Source: Icerya purchasi
Lineage: Eukaryota; Arthropoda; Insecta; Hemiptera; Monophlebidae
Reading direction: 5' to 3'
Length of the DNA: 64,000 bases
NCBI GenBank assembly: GCA_039619475.1
Contig: CM077115.1
Coordinates: 395,842,557-395,906,556, forward strand
The notes under the pieces are model-generated. The model did no database searches. It worked only from the letters and a program-made list of their open reading frames with translations, and was not told the DNA's origin. Positions 1 through 12,700 of the stretch are shown here, in pieces; positions within the stretch are counted from its first letter, which is position 1, and every line of letters begins with the position of its first letter. The position numbers were made by a program, and so were the translations under genes.

Positions 1-3000
1 TTTCCTGTTAACATCCTTTATAGCGCATTTGAAAGTGCTCCCTTCAAATAGAGGATTTTAGCGTATTTATAAATAATTCGATAAACGGACTAAATGCATC
101 AAAGATAAAAAAAGAAAAACAACAATAAAACCCAAGAAAACTGTAGTGTCGAATTTTTGAATTCGTTGTAAATGTTAACAAATAAAATATTAGATAATAA
201 TTTATCTGGTTTTATGAAATTCAACGTTAAACTCTTTTAATTTTTATTAAATCTTTCGCATTCGCCATTTATTCGAAACACGGTCTGGTTTTAAATATGA
301 CCTCAAACGACATCTTCCCATTCAGCTACGGCATCAACTAAATGCTACCCGTGAATGTTAGTTGATCGAAACTCGATATATACGTTAAAATATAATTAAA
401 AAATCGTAAGAAGACACCTTTATTCCATTACGGCTACACTAAACCTAATAATATGTCCCATTTATTTTCGTTCATGTAGTTTCCACGCGTTTATTCATTT
501 TAAATTAAATAATTTTTAAAATTAGCAAAACACCTTTTTAGAAACTTCAAATGCATCAAACTCTCATTGAATAGTTGATTATTGTATTGCTCTTTTTTTT
601 TTTCGATCCTTAATGGTTCTTCAAAAACTTACAACTGCGGCTCTTAACCTTCGATCGGTATATCAGCGAAAACTGAACGCTATATAATATAGCAAAAATA
701 TCAGCAAAGTACTTTCACTGGATTGCAATGTTATTGCTAAGGAATTTTAAGGGCGCATTGTTCTGCATTATAAATATGCTACATATTATGCTAAAACTGC
801 TTTACAAAATTTTGTGAGAAAAATAAAATAAACAAAAAAATGGCGAGAAAGGAAATGTCTATTCCGCCGCGTATGGTACTACTCGTAAAAAAAAAAAATT
901 ACACGAATAAATTTAATCGGAATACAAGGTGCATTGTTAAATTCAAACATTAAAAAAAAAGTTACAAAACGAAGGAGAAAATTATCCGTAAATTTTAATC
1001 ACTAGCCTTTAAAATTTTAAATTAGTTCAGTCCATTAACGTTATCAGTCCTGAATAGAAATGCCAGAATGGAAATGAATTCGAAAAAAAAACTTCCGATA
1101 TCAAAACCGATACCTGCTATGCGACCTGTGGTTTGTTGGATGTGCCGGTATGTTAAGCAAATTAATCGGTACGGTCTTCTTTAGGAAAACTGCGACATCA
1201 ATCTTCATTCGGCACCGTTTATAGTGTATAAATAACACTTTCCTTAATCGCTGATCTGATCTTGTGATGATGATTCATCGTGTATCATTGATTGTAAAAT
1301 TTTACCGGTTAAAATATCGTTAATACTTTAACCGGTAAAATTATCTTTATGTCGGACAATTCTGAAACTGAATTAATTTTTGATACGGCTGCGTGAAAAA
1401 CTTAAAAACTGAACGATGTCCGTTCCATATTACATTGTATGAAACTTTTTATTTTTTGCGAGTTTTCCGTAGCTTCATTGTGACTACCTAAAATTTTTCG
1501 CCACAATGAACAACGACAATGTAAATATTCTTTTTCAAACTGTTACGGAGAATTAAATCACGTTGTTTACTGATAAAAATTTACCCGTTACGTGCGTCTC
1601 CCATTCGTAATTATTATTTACATTTTAACAAAAATGTGTTTTTAATGCAAACATTCAAGAGTTGCCAATGACCCCAGTTAAGCTTTTCCTCGACAGTAAT
1701 TACCGCTTTAAAAAATATAGCAAAAATAGGGAGATCGAAGAGGTCAAAAAACAACGCCTAACTCGGCGCAAAGAAAAACATTAGCAACAATTGATGTCAA
1801 AATGTATTCCGTATCGAAAAGAAAAAAAAAAAACCGAGAAAACAAAGGTAAATAAATAAAATAATCGGACGTTCTGGTTACCGCAAACAGGCTTTTAAAA
1901 TGACTCGTACACAGGAATACACGATATCGAATTTTAACCAAGAGGTTAGTAGTAAATTTTTTGATTTCTCTGTTAAATTTAATTAGGCGAATTAACTGAA
2001 CTAAGTGAAAAACGAATGCAAATGAAATGAGAGGCAGGTGGTAGAGAGATTCGTCGTAGGCTCATCGTGCGGGTAGGGCATCTGCATATTTCCGAATATA
2101 GTAAGAAAACGGTTATTCGGAATAATCATCGCATTCCGCATATCAATTTAAAATCGTTTATACACTCGTCGACTAATTTACATAAAGCGGTCGTTAGATC
2201 GGGCTGCCTGCTTTTAAACTCATTAGTCACAGCAGACGTTCAACCTTTTACCTACATAGAGAGAGACTAGTCGATCATTAACGAAAATTTAACTCATCTA
2301 CCAGCCTCCTAATAACTCAGTGTGTGTCTACACTATGCAAGTAGGCTACACATTCGGGAAGCGCCAAAATTTCCGAAAAATTAACTTTCCCCGGGTATTT
2401 AAAGCGATTCCAATTTTTTTGCTAAATTAGAAAAAAAAAATCAAAACGAACTTAAACATCTTATTCGATGATCTCATCGTAAAGTTTATTTTCGATCGAT
2501 CCTTTTACTGATTTTCTGATTCAACCTTTTCCACTTGCAGCTTTCGTCTTCCGTGTCGTATTATTAATTTCTTCCATTCGTGCTTTTTACCCGACTTCGC
2601 ATTATTAATTGTCTTCGATAGTCGTATTGTTTGTAATATTTTAATCTGAAAGGGTTCTCTGCGAATATGTCGGCTATTTTTACGAGGATGATAATTGTTT
2701 GAGGGTGCATTTTGATTTTTTTGAATGCTTTTACTTGCGCAGCTATAGTCTATGTTGGTGCCGACTATTGTCAAGATTGTGTACCCGTGTCGACACTGTT
2801 TCGGTTTCCTGTAACTATTTCGAAATCGTAATCGGCGACTTTCGCGTATATTTTCGTTAACGATCGTATTAATATGTTTGTCGGACTTTATGTAGCATAT
2901 TTGTTGATTCGTTTTGACCTTTTCGTAATTATCGAAATTGTAATTGAAAACGTAATTAAAGAATAAAGCAAATAATCCCGAATTAGGAACATTTAATTAA

Positions 3001-5759
3001 ATCCAAGTCCGAAAAAAAAGTAAATGAAAATATCTTTACAGAATTCAGAATTTGATGCAAGCATCTATTGAGAAGAAATCGAATGAAAATCAAAAAAAGA
3101 AAAACTGAAAAAAAAATTCCAGCTCCAGGAGACGTTAGATTTCAGCATACTGCGGCGCAATTGTTGCGGACCGGTTTGCCGCGGACGTACATTTTCATTC
3201 GTGGCTCTACATTTTTTCGTAGGGCGTATATAATAGCAAAAAAATCTGGCACTTCCGAATTTCGATTATCAATTTTAATCAATCGTTAGCTGTAAAATTC
3301 CTTCGTGTTAGCCACATCGAACGTCATTTTTCGTCTAGTTTTTTTTTTAAAAAAAACCAACGGATCACCGTAAAAGACGTACACGGGTTCTACTCTATAT
3401 TTGGAAAATTTAAAAATCAATTTCACCGAATTTAAACACGCGAAAAGGGGGAAATAAACAGAGAATGCAACCGTTAAAGTTTCTAGACGACCGAACCTTG
3501 TGAAAGAATATGTGCGACGACCAATCAAATGCCCTCAAAAAACTATGCGCAATACAAAATTGCGTGAGACTGCAACAGGCGCCTCAACTATAGCCGTTCA
3601 CCTAGTGCAAATGATTTTTTTTTTTGATTTTTGTTAAAAATTCAATGTGCGCCAACAGGTTTTTCGAAAAACGGAATGCAATTAACTAATCAACTACGTC
3701 ACGGCACAGTTTTAGATGTCAGCGCTCACTTCCCCGTTTGAAATACTACAAATCGGTGGATAATCTAAGTCGAAACTTTGTACAGATCTCCGTGTAATTT
3801 TTTGCAGAGTAAATTTTATCCGCTAATTTTGTTTGAGACATTTTTTCCAAAAAACAAAGATAGTAAAACAAAAAAAACCCTATTAATTATTAAGTACCTA
3901 TCAAGAAATAAAAATATATTCACTGTTTTTTTGTTTTTCCATAACGAATAAAACTGGTCCGGAAGTGATGTCGGCAATGAATACTTCTCACAAACTGTAA
4001 TAAATACAATCAGTCTATTAAAATAATAAATATAAATAACCCTAGTTTATCGCAATTGCTTGTTTATAAGTGAGCGTACGAATTTTTAACGTAAGTCGTT
4101 GATTTCAATTCTGCTAGAATGAGAAATAAGATTAATACCTCTTGCAAATACACAGAACAGGAGTTCTTCGAACTTACGCGCACTGCCACTTTTGCAAGTG
4201 AGGTAGATGGTTGTATTCAGGAGGGAATTGTTTTGATTTCAATTGTAAATCTTAATCTACTTTAAGTGTCATTAGAGAAATAGCGTGTTTCCATTGCGGA
4301 TAATCTGCGGAGAAACTTATTTAAAAAGGAACGATAATAGCCTTATCGGTCGCTACAAACAGCCAATTTCGGAGCTTGATAAATATTTAGTTGAAAGCAT
4401 CGCGGCTGACTAGTTAAATGGGGAATCGTCAGTTTCCGGAAAGAGGGAATGTTTCTGCGATGATCTGAGGAAACTACAACATATATATACACATAATGTA
4501 TATGAAATGTATGCGCTTAGGCTGCCGACTGTACGAAAAAAACTATTTTTCAACGGACTTATACGGGAATGGGGGTGATATAAATATGTTTATATATTGG
4601 TCGCAAACAGAATTTCGTTATACTTTTGGGCTTGTCTGCTATTCACTTTCCGGTAAACATCCGCTAGCGCACTATTAGGTTTTGAGTAAAATTTCACCGC
4701 CAAGGGTTTTTTTTCGGGGTTTTTTTTTTGTTCTTTTTAAGGAATTTACGAGAAAGTTGAAAAAACCAGTTTAGCTATTTCGTGAAAAACAATGACGATA
4801 AGGAAATCGACGCGTCTTGACATATCCGATATTGGAGAAAAATGAGGCAATATTTTTATTTTTAGGAACAACAAAAAAAAAAGAGACACCAAATGTATAT
4901 AACGATTTTACAGGTTGCGAGTTTCGGTGTAGATGTGTAGTATAGTGGGTGTAGAAAGAATTTTGTGACATATATAATCGGCGAGTTATCGGTGTGGCCT
5001 TTAGCAGTACTTTATTTTAATATATAACGCGGTATATCGATTTTATCGCGCTATTGCGCTAACGAAATATATATGCCATTACTTGAGCGATAAATAGGCG
5101 ACGTTATATAACTCGATCCGGCTCTGATCAACTTGCTAATCTGTTAATCTCTCTATTTGTCGCTTTTAGTTCAAACTAATGCATGCGATTACATCCGAAG
5201 TGCGAAATGCTTAGTTAATAAATTTTCCAGAATGTGGTATAATTTTAACGACAACTCCGCAAACTCCGACACTTTAAAATGACGAAAAAAGTCTAATGAT
5301 CGTAAATGTTCATGGTTCGCGTTGATAATTAACAAACCGAAAAATCGGCATCGTTTCAAAACATTACAGCAGCAGAGGTGGTATAATTAATGTAATATTA
5401 CTGTCTGCGTTTGCATTAAAAAAGTCGTCAGATGGGGCTGTCACCCCCGGTCGAATGATTATTATAATATTTAAAAGTGCCTTCGTTTTTTGTTTTCTTT
5501 TGTAAAATATTATTACGAGAAAACTCACTTAGGAACAACGCAGCTTTGCAAGCCGGCGGTAATAAATATCGAAGGATATTAAAAAAATTTGTCATAGCTT
5601 AAGGATTTGCATAATGAGACGCGTGTATTTATGCATCGGCGTTTTGTCGAGCAGCGGGCTGCATTTTGCGGATAATTTGCATAATTACTCATTTAATCTA
5701 GTTTATTCGCTGTTTTTAATAGCTTAAATATATATATATATACATATATATTATGAATC

Positions 5760-6460
5760 GTCAAAATGTGCACCATTATCGTGCCTTTATCGGTGCGCCT
5801 TCCGGACATGGTGAATGGCGCGCTGAACGTACTGCAGGACAAGAGTTGCAAGCGACATAAATTTTGAACGCAATTTTGCGCGGCAAACGCGTCTGGCGCA
5901 CAGGTTGTATAAATTGCAGCGGCGGGGCGGACGATAGAGCAACAGAGAGGCTGTGGCGGTAGCGGCAGCCGGCGGGGGAATGATAATTGCAGTAATGGTA
6001 TACGGAAGCATTCGAGGAATTCGCGAAGCACGAGGAAGAGCATGGAAATCATAAAATGCACGCACTATCGCCAAGTGTATCGGTAGCGCCCAGATAAGGA
6101 GAATTATTCATTATTGTTATTATTATGAAGGAAAACACTGTCGGTATGTGGAGGGTTGCCGGTTTAAGTTTGTGTCTGTTCGATTTTACGGCTGTAAAGG
6201 GATAGGAAAAGTAATGGCTGGCGATGGCAGCAGGTGACTGCGAGGCTGGCAGCAGCAGCCGGACCGCATCTGAGCGCGGCAATCGACGGTCCCTTCGAGA
6301 TAAGAGTATGGCGAAGGGATCGGTTGCCGTGGCAACGTCGGACCGCACTTGTCACACGTTCGCACAAGCACACACGCACGCACGTTCTTCTGGTGCACAT
6401 TTCGAAGTAGTCGGACGCGCAAACCGCTATTAGCGGCATGTTGTATTCTTAGAGATCGGC
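5760..6460. promoter_or_regulatory. GC-richer intronic block, candidate cis-regulatory module
   Basis: This block is clearly richer in G+C than the surrounding intron and has few of the long A/T runs seen elsewhere. It contains several homeodomain-type ATTA/TAAT cores and GAGAG or GCGC-rich words. Overlapping open frames occur on both strands, but none has a recognisable domain and they overlap each other in different frames, which points to base composition rather than coding. Large Hox introns often carry enhancers, so a regulatory module is the most likely reading. An undetected exon or a CpG-rich repeat are alternatives. This is inference only. Confidence 0.3.
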
Positions 6461-8464
6461 AAATGGCTGTCGGAGATGGTGCGAGCCCGAAATTACGTTA
6501 GGCCATTGCCCCGTTTTATTTGCATTTTAATATATCGCCGGTCGATTGAACAGTTCGGGCTATTCGCGGAAGGGTTGCTAAAAAAAAGCGAGCAAGCAAA
6601 GAGAATTCAGTGTGCCCTTCGCCGTTTCCGAAGTTGTAGCCCAGAAGGTAATAATGGATCCCGCCAAGTTCTAGGAAATTCTCGATGACAGCGACGCTAG
6701 CGGAAAAACCCGATTTGCGCGCGTTTTTCTTTTCCTACTTCCTTTTTTTTTACGATATTTCCGACAATTGCATGTGCATGGTGTATAAAAACGAAAATCA
6801 GACCGACCATTTTCGCTATTTAAATATTTCTAGGAATGTGAATGGGGGCGCAGTAACAAGACGGCAGATGAGACCGAACTGAAAAATAAAACGGGTTGTT
6901 ACGACTTCGAAAAAAAAAAAAAAAAATGACGGGCTTATACTGTTCTCAAAGATTGCGTTTTTTTGGCACTTCTGTAAGCATCCTGTTGATTTAAGTAGCA
7001 TGCGAATCGTTTTAGGATTTAAATAAATTCACGAGCCAACATTACAATGTCACTTCATGAGATGCCGGGGCCGGTATTTTAAATTTCCCGCGCCTGATGG
7101 TTAGTTACAAGTTTTATATAATGCTTTCCTCCTCTTTCTTTTCGCACGTTACATTCGGTCGTGTAATTAAACTGGTTGGCGCTGTTCTAGAGCGAGCGAA
7201 ATTCCACTAGTCTAAACGATGCAACCTCGACCAAGCTCTTGTTGCATTTCGCACCTGTCTAAGGGATACCTCGTTAAGGAACGAAGCGCTTTGTTCTTTT
7301 TGATTCCAGCTCTCTTCGCTCAGATGTATTATATTCTCATTTCTGCTGCTACTGCTGCTCCCGAGTGAAATTCCTTTTGCGGCCATACTAACGAATATCG
7401 GTAAGATAAAAAACTGCAGCAGATGTTATTTCTCGGCACGAATCAAAACACGCAAATCGTGAAATTGATATTGGGAAAACGTTCGAAAGCGATCATCTCG
7501 ACGTCCGTGCTTTTGCCGTTCTATCGAATAAAACTCTACATAGAGTCCAATTAAAACCACCATCAATGAAATATATAGTCTCGCTAACAAGGACCATGTA
7601 CGGAGAAGGAGGTAGTTAAATTAGCCTTTTCATCGACTGAGAGCAATTTCAAAAACGAAAAACAAAAAGAAATCCGGTTTTTACGTAATTCTCGAAAATT
7701 TTGATTTTCTTATCCGTTTTCAGCAATTCTCGTTCCGCTTTCAATCTTAAATTTCGGTTCATCACTGTTTGATCTAATGAAAATACTTAAAACTTGCATA
7801 CATCGCGGTAGGTAAACATATTCCATTATTTATTATTATTGCTGCCGAATGTTCGCGTAGTGGTTGCAAATTTGTTAAACTCGGAGTTACAATTAGCTTC
7901 TTTTTTCGGTTTTTTTTTGCTTCTTTTCAACTTTTCTCGACATAAAATGTGTGTCAAAACGTTTCTCCAAATCTAAATTGTCCTTCTTTAAAAGTCTCCC
8001 CCAAAAACTAATCAGATTGGTTTACAATCGCTCAACCCCGCCGTTCTTAAACGGTTAGTTATAATTTTTACAAAAAAAAAAAAAAAAAAAAGAATCTCGT
8101 AATTATTCAAGCCCCGATGATAGCGACCGATTAAATTAACTGACACCGTCATATAGACTTTGCGTTTTCACCAATATACGCCATTTTCATTTGTAAACCT
8201 GGGCCTGTCCGCAGAAAATGAGCGATTTTTTCGGTGACAATAGCTGAGCACTTAAAAAGCTCCAGCGACATATCGATATTAAAAGTATCGCGAGCAGAGT
8301 TGTTTCTAATTTCTTTCGGCTCGTTAAAATGAAGAAGTAGCGATTATCGCACGACAGATCTGACACATATTTCTGCAAAATTCCATTTATAAATTCTCCT
8401 GGCACACCGCAATTCCGCAAGTAAACCGTTTTAAAAACGGATCGCGACGATTTTAATGTTTTTT

Positions 8465-8466
<2 letters not shown>

Positions 8467-8537
<71 letters not shown>

Positions 8538-8538
8538 G

Positions 8539-8570
<32 letters not shown>

Positions 8571-8577
8571 CATTATT
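8467..8577. repeat. (ATT)n microsatellite
   Basis: A nearly perfect trinucleotide array of about 110 bp, with interruptions at ATGATT and at the end (ATC). Translated on the minus strand it gives poly-Ile or poly-Asn open frames, which are artefacts of the repeat. Confidence 0.97.
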
Positions 8578-9185
8578 TCGTTGTGCAAGTGCGTAAGAAG
8601 AAATCGAAAAAAAAAAATATATCCCCTCTAATCGTCCGCTACAGAATTTCAACTTCGCCTAAAATTTAAATTTCCTACAAACCCGTTTTTCAGGCGACAA
8701 CGCATGTATTCGGAAAATTATGACATGATGTACGTGCATACACCCTGTAGAGAGTACTCTTTCCATTATTATGCACTATTCATTCAACTTAAATCGAATT
8801 ATTTATAGACATTTGTTTAGACTGGTCAATGTGAATTTAAAAAAAGTCGTTCATTTTTTTTTGCCATTTCATATATGTGCCTACTATATTCCAAGTACAC
8901 CCCTCACACTTAAGAGAAGTAGTTTACAGCAGTTGCTCCGCTTAAATCCGTTTAAAGAAAACTTATTAGACAATTGACCAATTTTATTATGGTGTTTACG
9001 CTAACAAAGAGATTAATCAAACGAATCTTTCGGAGTGCGGTTATGAATCTTCGAACAGCGTTCAAAACACACAATTTCTTTTTTCGGAATCAACGTGTTG
9101 CAACGTCGATAATTGTACAGCACTCTAGGGGAATTACGTGGGAAAAAATGGAAGAAAATCCTTTTTTAGGCCAATGTGTAAAGGT

Positions 9186-9359
9186 GTTTCTCAGTAGTTT
9201 ACTCATATTTTATTTGTTATATATTTTCTATGTTATTTTGTTCCAAATTACTACATTCGAGTCAAAATTATTAAATCTTGACTCGAATGTAGTAATTTGG
9301 AACAAAATAACATACAAAATGTACAACAAATAAAATCTGAGTGTGCTACTCGGAAACCG
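9186..9359. repeat. Foldback palindrome A (MITE-like), copy 1
   Basis: A near-perfect inverted repeat. The inner arms 9229-9265 and 9278-9314 are 37 bp and perfectly complementary, around a 12-base loop. The complementarity continues imperfectly outward to about 9187 and 9357 (TTTCTCAGTAG... against ...CTACTCGGAAA). There is no coding content. It is a foldback or MITE-like unit, and a diverged second copy lies at 9622-9764. Confidence 0.9.
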
Positions 9360-9386
9360 TTTAATCAGGCGAAGCCCGTCTTTAGC

Positions 9387-9608
9387 TGGAAAAAAAGACT
9401 TTATAACATGAAACGCGAAACCGAGTAAATTACAAAAATTTAAAACGCAAACATCAAAATCGAGAATGCGTCGCAAAATAAACACAAAAACAATAAAACC
9501 TATTTTGATTTTATATTCCCTTCACGACACATTCTCGATTTCATGTTTGCGTTTTAAATTTTTCTAACTTATTCGGCTTTGCGTTTCATGTTATGAATTT
9601 CATTTTTC
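9387..9608. repeat. Foldback palindrome B, between the two A copies
   Basis: A second, unrelated inverted repeat. The left arm (about 9400-9480, containing TTTAAAACGCAAACAT and CGAGAATG) pairs imperfectly over about 80 bases with the right arm (about 9523-9605, containing CATTCTCG and ATGTTTGCGTTTTAAA). The loop is about 45 bases, near 9481-9522. It sits exactly between the two copies of palindrome A. Confidence 0.88.
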
Positions 9609-9621
9609 AACTGAATTAAAA

Positions 9622-9764
9622 GGTTTCTCAGTAGTTTACTCATATTTTATTTGTTATATATTTTGTATGTTATATCGTTCCAAATTACTATATTCAAGTC
9701 AAAATTATTATTAAATTTTGACTTGAATGTAGTTATTTTGGAACAAAATAACATACAAAATATA
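9622..9764. repeat. Foldback palindrome A, copy 2 (right arm truncated)
   Basis: The left arm repeats 9186-9240 almost base for base (TTTCTCAGTAGTTTACTC...), and the inner hairpin (about 9664-9705 against 9714-9763) is the same as in copy 1 with a few mismatches. The outer right arm present in copy 1 (to CTACTCGGAAACC) is missing: the sequence leaves the repeat after about 9764. Confidence 0.88.
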
Positions 9765-12700
9765 ACCTTTCTTGGTTCGCTATTGCCGCTAGCGGGACAC
9801 ATGAAGTCGTAATAATGACCAACAACAAAATTCTGCATAACGGTTAAATTTCTGAAAACACTTTTGATCATTTGTTAACTCTTCCATCGCAGCATGTAAA
9901 AAAATGGTAAAACCCCTTTTAAATATAGGCATAATTCCTCCAACTAAACTTATTTATGAAGCATCCGAACTTGTTTTTGTTGCACAAGTTTCGAATTGGA
10001 AAACGAACCGGTTACAAGGGAAGAATGATTTAATTTAGGGTGTATTTAAAGTAGCGGACGAAAGTCCGTGAGTAAAACGACCATTAGTTGCAGGGGAGAA
10101 ACTGAACACCTTGCCGAATTGCAATTTCAGTATAACGCTCGAATGATTTGCAGTAGCCGCTTTCAGCATTATTGCAGCGGGGGAATAATTAAGGCTGGTC
10201 GGAGGAGGAAAATATATCGTCGTCTTGAAGTCAAAATTGCATTTTGGGAGATTCGACACGGCCACTGCCAACATTGAATGCCGTTTCCTAGATTATAAAT
10301 TAGCCCGGCAGGCGCGCGTGTTTTTGCTTCTTCTAATTGCATCTACCCATTATTGGTGAAACCTCCAATGGATGAGGTTCGAAACGTCGGTAAACAATTT
10401 TTTAGATAATTTCCACGGAAATAGTTTAAAAATAGGCTATTTTCATATGCAAGTTACGGTATTGTTCGTTGGGAAAAATTAAAAGCTCATACGATATTAC
10501 AAGAAATTAAAATGCTATAGTTACACATACGTATCATAAAACGGTGAATATATTTCATATTCGAATAGGAAAAAAAAAAGTGGATCACAACGGACTAGAC
10601 ATACTAGTGTAATGCGCAGAGATATGAAACACACTTAACTCATCAAACATCGCCGTTCCAAGCACGCCCAACCTGCTGCTGAAAATGCATGCTACAGAAA
10701 TAAATAAATAAATGCATGCCGCTAAAATCGCATTCTGTTCAAATAGTTCAACATTGTCAACTGCACTTATAGTAAAGAGCTTCGCCAGTAGAGTAGTAAT
10801 TCCGCCATGTACATTTAATTGTAATGACGAACGCAAAGTCAATAGCCGGGATATATTTTTAGACATTCAGACGAAGTGTTCAACTATATTGCTGAAGTTA
10901 CGCCAATCTGCTACTATTTTCGATAATAGTAATAACAGCAATTAATTAACGACTGTGATCCAAAATAAAATTGTGACTCTATTAAAAATACCCTTTTTTT
11001 TATTGTAGTAATTGACTCGCTTATAATACCGTCGGCGAGGATCCTTTTTTTCCCCTATTATTTGTTTCTCTGCAATCGAAACGAAATAAAACACGTGGCA
11101 TTTTTGTTTAATTTATATTTACAAATGCGACAACTGTTGGAAATTTCCTTTTTTCAGTTTCAAGCATCAGCCTGTTTTTTCCTAAATATTATTTTTCATT
11201 TTTTGAATAAAAAGAAAAAAAAAAAAGGAGCCGTGAGTAAAAGTAGCAGAAAAAAGGCATTAAGCGCAGCACAATAAGGAGTCGTCATCTTTCGTAGCCA
11301 AAGTAAATAATCGTTTTCCGCGGTTTATTGGATTCCCGGTGAAACGTCTTTTTTTTTTTTTTTAATTATAATCGTCTGGCTGGAAAAAATGGACAAAAAA
11401 TGAACCAATAAAAATTATTAACACACATGTTCTTTACGAATTTTCTTCTTTCAAACACTAAACTAAAAAGATGAAATAATTACCAATTATTTTTTTTTTT
11501 TTGGTAAAACTCGATTTCCTCAAATCATCACTAAGTTGTTCGCAGGCAGAGACCATAAATTCGTTAACATTTTATCTTGGAAAAATCTCGCAACATTCGG
11601 AAACATTGATCATTTTTTTGGTCATTGAGAAAAAGTTTTTGTGAGAAAAACGATGTTTTCAAAAGAAATGATTTTTCCAATTATGAGTTTCCCATTGCAT
11701 TTTGGCGCATTTTATATCTCCTTTCCCTCCTCGCCGTCGTTGTTATTAAATACCTTTTACCTGTTAGTCTCCGCTCGCTTTTGTTTAATTTTTACTCGTC
11801 TATTTTTATTTTATTTTACCGTGGAAAGTCGAAACTCACATGTGCATCTCACATGAACATAGTTTTTACCGATTTATTAACCTACACGGAACCGCCGTCA
11901 AATCTGCGGAAATCGGATAAACTGTTTACAAATCAGTCCTACAGAAAAAGTAAAATAAAAAAAAACACAAAACAAAACAAAATCGTTCGTTCGTAAAATT
12001 CGATTCGCCTTTTTTCACTTTTTCGTACTTTATTTTTTTTTTTCCCTGAATTATGAAAGGAATCCGGCTGAGCCTTATATATATATAAAAAAAAAAAAAA
12101 AAAAAAAAAGCGTCGTTCGAAATAGCGATCCGTTGGCGGCGAAAATATCGCGTACGAAAATTTGTAAAAGAAAAAAAAAACAAAAAACGAGGCGAACAAT
12201 GCAAAAGCGGAAAAGGGTTATTTTATAGCGACAGTTCATTCTCCCGCTGACCAGATTCGCTTTAAGACCGATCTCGCGCCATAACCGCAACCCTTTGGTG
12301 TCTTTGCAGGAATTTCAGGCAATTTCGGCAAAAGGGTTGTTTACAGTGAATTCAACTTTCACCATTTTTTCCTAATACGTTTCATTCGTTGGTCAATCCT
12401 TTACTTTCACCACGAGAATAGAAAAAAACCACGAAATCAACAACAACAAAGGTACAATCCACCTGCAGATATTCCGCTTCAATGGCGATTCTTCGATTAA
12501 GCCTTTTCGAATGCTGAAGATAAAATCATGCTGCAGGCGACTATTTGACGTATACGTAAGAGAAGGATCATCGCTTTCTTTTCGCAACCCTTTCGTTTAG
12601 AGTTACATAACCTGCCAGTTTTTATCTTTACTCTGTTGTTTTTTTTCTCCTGCGACTACACATATTACACACGTGTTGCGTACGACCGAAAAAGAAAAAA

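Noticed and set aside
5693..6439. Cluster of overlapping frames on both strands that could be an exon
   Set aside because: Frames overlap in several registers, have no domain and reflect higher GC content; none shows convincing splice sites joined to abd-A.
8187..8652. Long poly-Ile and poly-Asn open frames
   Set aside because: They are translations of the (ATT)n microsatellite.
8974..9871. Three frames sharing a similar ILYVILFQITTFES-type peptide, as if a small gene family
   Set aside because: They are translations of the arms of the palindromic repeats at 9186-9359 and 9622-9764.
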